Assembly: GCA_015228975.1 (NCBI GenBank)
Contig: JADGCN010000015.1
Location: 1-48,099 of the forward strand
Direction: 5' to 3'
DNA: 48,099 nucleotides
Origin: Magnetococcales bacterium
Lineage (GTDB): Bacteria; Pseudomonadota; Magnetococcia; Magnetococcales; UBA8363
Part shown: in pieces, positions 45,765 through 48,099 of the stretch
Layout: each line of letters opens with the position of its first letter
Position numbering within the stretch: the stretch's first letter is position 1
The notes under the pieces: generated by a model
Database searches by the model: none
What the model was told of the DNA's origin: nothing
Seen by the model: only the letters and a program-made list of their open reading frames with translations
Position numbers and translations under genes: made by a program

Positions 45765-46639
45765 AATATCCCCATTGCCCGGAATGTCGTTATCAGGTGG
45801 TGTGGTATGCCATGACATCCAATGTATTCATGGTGTTTTTCAAGGGGACATTGTCGATCTTAAGTGGATGTTCGGCTTTGATGGCGGATGCCTTGCATTC
45901 ATCGGCGGACGTGGTTGCTTCGGGTGTGACCATGGCCAGCATGCGTATTTCCGGTAAACCGGCGGATGACAGTCATGTGTATGGTCATGGGAAAATCCAG
46001 TTCGTCTCGTCTGCCGTGGTTGGTATGCTTTTGATTGTCGGTGCCATGTTCATTATCTACGGTGCCGTTCGCTCCATCATCAACCATGAGTACAGCTCTC
46101 CCGATGCCATTGCATTGCTGGGGGCCGGTGTTTCTGTGGTGGCCAACGAGCTGATGTATCGTTATCAAAGTTGTGTGGGACGGGAGAACAACAGCCCAGC
46201 CATTATCGCCAATGCCTGGGACAATCGCTCCGATGCCATTTCCTCCATTGCGGTGATGATTGGCATAGCTTTGGCGATATTCGGCTATCCAATTGCTGAT
46301 CCGCTGGCTGCGGCGGGGGTGGCATTGGTCATCATCCACATCGGCGTCGAATTGATCAAAGATGCCATTGCCGGTCTGATGGATACATCGCCTGAAGTGG
46401 AGGAATTGCGTAAAATCTATGAAGTGATGCGTGGTGTTGGCGGTATCTTGGGTGTTTCCTACATGCGGGCGCGTACCGTGGGGGATGCGTTGCATGTGGA
46501 AGTGAGTGTCGAGGTTGATGCCTCCCTGTTTGTCTATGAAGGGGATGTGATCGTCGATGTTTTGAGGGAAAGAATTGTCAATGCCGTGGACCACATCGGT
46601 GAAGTGTATGTTTTTTTGACGCCTCTGGAGGTGGTGTGA
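45761..46639 (+). CDS. mamB: MamB-like CDF iron transporter
   Basis: CPECRYQVVWYAMTSN; LMADALHSSADVVASG; GHGKIQFVSS; SCVGRENNSPAIIANAWDNRSDAISS. Confidence 0.9.
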   Translation: MKYPHCPECRYQVVWYAMTSNVFMVFFKGTLSILSGCSALMADALHSSADVVASGVTMASMRISGKPADDSHVYGHGKIQFVSSAVVGMLLIVGAMFIIYGAVRSIINHEYSSPDAIALLGAGVSVVANELMYRYQSCVGRENNSPAIIANAWDNRSDAISSIAVMIGIALAIFGYPIADPLAAAGVALVIIHIGVELIKDAIAGLMDTSPEVEELRKIYEVMRGVGGILGVSYMRARTVGDALHVEVSVEVDASLFVYEGDVIVDVLRERIVNAVDHIGEVYVFLTPLEVV

Positions 46640-46679
46640 TGGCAGCATTTCAGCAAGACAGCTTCCAGGGGAGCTTGGC

Positions 46680-47282
46680 ATGAAATTGGAAGAAGGGTTG
46701 GGATTGTTGGCGGCTGTGGTGATGTTTGTTATTATTGCTGCGGCAATTGCCCCAGAATCATTGTGGAAAGCGGATGGTCGGGATCATGGCTCAAATGCTG
46801 GCGTGGCCATTCCCGTTGGGATGCCCGCTGCTGTGGCACCGGGAGGCTTCAGTCAGCAAAACTTGTGGGCAGGTTCCAATCCCCGGGCCATTCCGGTCGC
46901 TCAAGCCAAAGGAGGGAAAGTCCTCGCAGATCAACCCGTGCCACAACCAGGGGGTGTTTTTAATTTTGAACGGGCACCCCGTGTGCAGTTTTATGGCAAA
47001 GTTCAACAAATTTCTGAAATTATACAGGATGATGGACAAATTCATGTCTGGATACACGATCCTGCTGGCGGCGAAATGCAAATTTCTGTCGCGCCCAACT
47101 GGTATTTGAAACTGGTCAATTGTCAGTTGGATCACGATGTTGTTATAACCGGTAGCGGGTTTCGTTTTGACCGTAAGAACAAGGATGCCCTGGTCTACGC
47201 CAAAAAAATTCAGGTCAATGGTCATATTTGCCACCTTCGGAACGATGAAGGCTTTGCCCTCTGGTCCAACAAGTTGCGCTAG
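46680..47282 (+). CDS. mamS: MamS-like protein
   Basis: Single TM followed by a beta-rich domain; position between mamB and the CXXCH protein MamT. Confidence 0.75.
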   Translation: MKLEEGLGLLAAVVMFVIIAAAIAPESLWKADGRDHGSNAGVAIPVGMPAAVAPGGFSQQNLWAGSNPRAIPVAQAKGGKVLADQPVPQPGGVFNFERAPRVQFYGKVQQISEIIQDDGQIHVWIHDPAGGEMQISVAPNWYLKLVNCQLDHDVVITGSGFRFDRKNKDALVYAKKIQVNGHICHLRNDEGFALWSNKLR

Positions 47283-47284
47283 CG

Positions 47285-47803
47285 ATGAAACGGCCTAAAA
47301 AGAGTTTTTCCGTTCAAAGTTTATTTTCTGGGGCGATGGTGGTGTTGTTGCTGATCGTTGCGGCGTGGGTGGGCAAGGAGCGTTTTGGATCGGGTATTCA
47401 CGGTTTCATGCGGGATTGGATGTCCACGGACAAGGCTTCCCGGCAACTCAAGGGGGAAGTGTTTGGTTCCATGCCAGCCCCAACCGAACCGCCGATGAAC
47501 AAACCGGTGCTGGATATCGTCGCACCGAAGAATACCCGCAAAATTGTGGTCAAAATGATTCCGCAAATCAAACGTACTGCCAAAATTCCCCATTCCTACT
47601 GGGGGCCCTGCACCAAGTGTCATTTGATTATTGGGGGGGCTCCGCCTGGTTCCCAGCCCATCACGCCGGTGGGCAAGGCCTGGGAGAAAGCTTCGACGTT
47701 CAAAAAAGTGGGGCCGCCCATTCTGCCCGATTCGACGCGGCACCACCCCCCCTCGGGTCGGTGCATCAAGTGTCATGATATTGTGGTGGAAATCCCTATC
47801 TGA
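47285..47803 (+). CDS. mamT: MamT-like double magnetochrome c-type cytochrome
   Basis: N-terminal TM, CTKCH and CIKCH motifs; follows mamS. Confidence 0.88.
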   Translation: MKRPKKSFSVQSLFSGAMVVLLLIVAAWVGKERFGSGIHGFMRDWMSTDKASRQLKGEVFGSMPAPTEPPMNKPVLDIVAPKNTRKIVVKMIPQIKRTAKIPHSYWGPCTKCHLIIGGAPPGSQPITPVGKAWEKASTFKKVGPPILPDSTRHHPPSGRCIKCHDIVVEIPI

Positions 47804-47980
47804 TTTGGAGGCAGAGTACTGTTTGCAGTTCATCCGGGACAGTTCCCTGCGATATCGGGTTGGATGCTTGGGAGTGCAAGCGATCAATGCACTAATTATG
47901 ATTATCCATGCGGAAGGTTCAAACTACCGGCTTTAGCCGGTCAGGTTTTAGCACCGTCATTCCCGCGAAAGCGGGAATCC

Positions 47981-48099
47981 GTGCGCCTGTAATGGCGCTT
48001 TATCAGCACGGTGCAAGTCCGTGTCGGAGTATGCCATAACTCCGTAGCCGAAGGTAACTGCGTCGCTGTGAGGCGGGGTGGAGAGCAACCGGAAGCGAA
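47981..48099 (+). mobile_element. 5' end of a probable group II intron (truncated by window edge)
   Basis: Starts GTGCGCCTGTAATGGCGC; contains GGTGCAAGTCCGTG...CCGTAGCCGAAGGTAACTGCGTCGCTGTGAGGCGGGGTGGAGAGCAACCGGAAGCGAA, resembling domain I of bacterial group II introns. Confidence 0.75.

Noticed and set aside
47946-47980. Fourth full MITE copy after mamT
   Set aside because: Only the hairpin core (GTCATTCCCGCGAAAGCGGGAATCC) is present; no TAAACCGCA termini seen before the intron.

Overview
The window is best read as a magnetosome gene island of a magnetotactic bacterium, probably Magnetococcales-like judging by gene content and order. This is an inference from protein recognition by eye; no search was run. 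The right half carries an almost complete + strand mam cluster: mamH-I-E-K-(mmsF-like)-L-[MITE]-M-O-P-A-(large acidic-repeat/TPR gene)-Q-B-S-T. Left of it (about 20-31 kb) is an accessory module of Mms6/MamD-like LG-rich proteins, MmsF/MamF-like proteins, a third CDF transporter, a second MamA-like TPR protein, a tandem-CZB protein, a SPOR-like protein and small orphan ORFs. The first 20 kb hold a MotA/ExbB/ZorA-like membrane protein with a very long repeat-rich coiled coil (open at the left edge and missing from the ORF track), msrPQ, a porin/PBP/hybrid-kinase/REC-cyclase operon, a REC-RsbW-like regulator, a STAS protein, and PEGA and Sel1 proteins. Three copies of a TIR-bounded MITE-like repeat lie between modules, and the 5' end of a probable group II intron starts 119 bp from the right edge. 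The most novel candidates are the acidic-repeat + TPR fusion between mamA and mamQ, the accessory genes of the 20-30 kb module, the (TTCTA)11 repeat and palindromic operator upstream of an Mms gene, and the long coiled-coil MotA-like protein.
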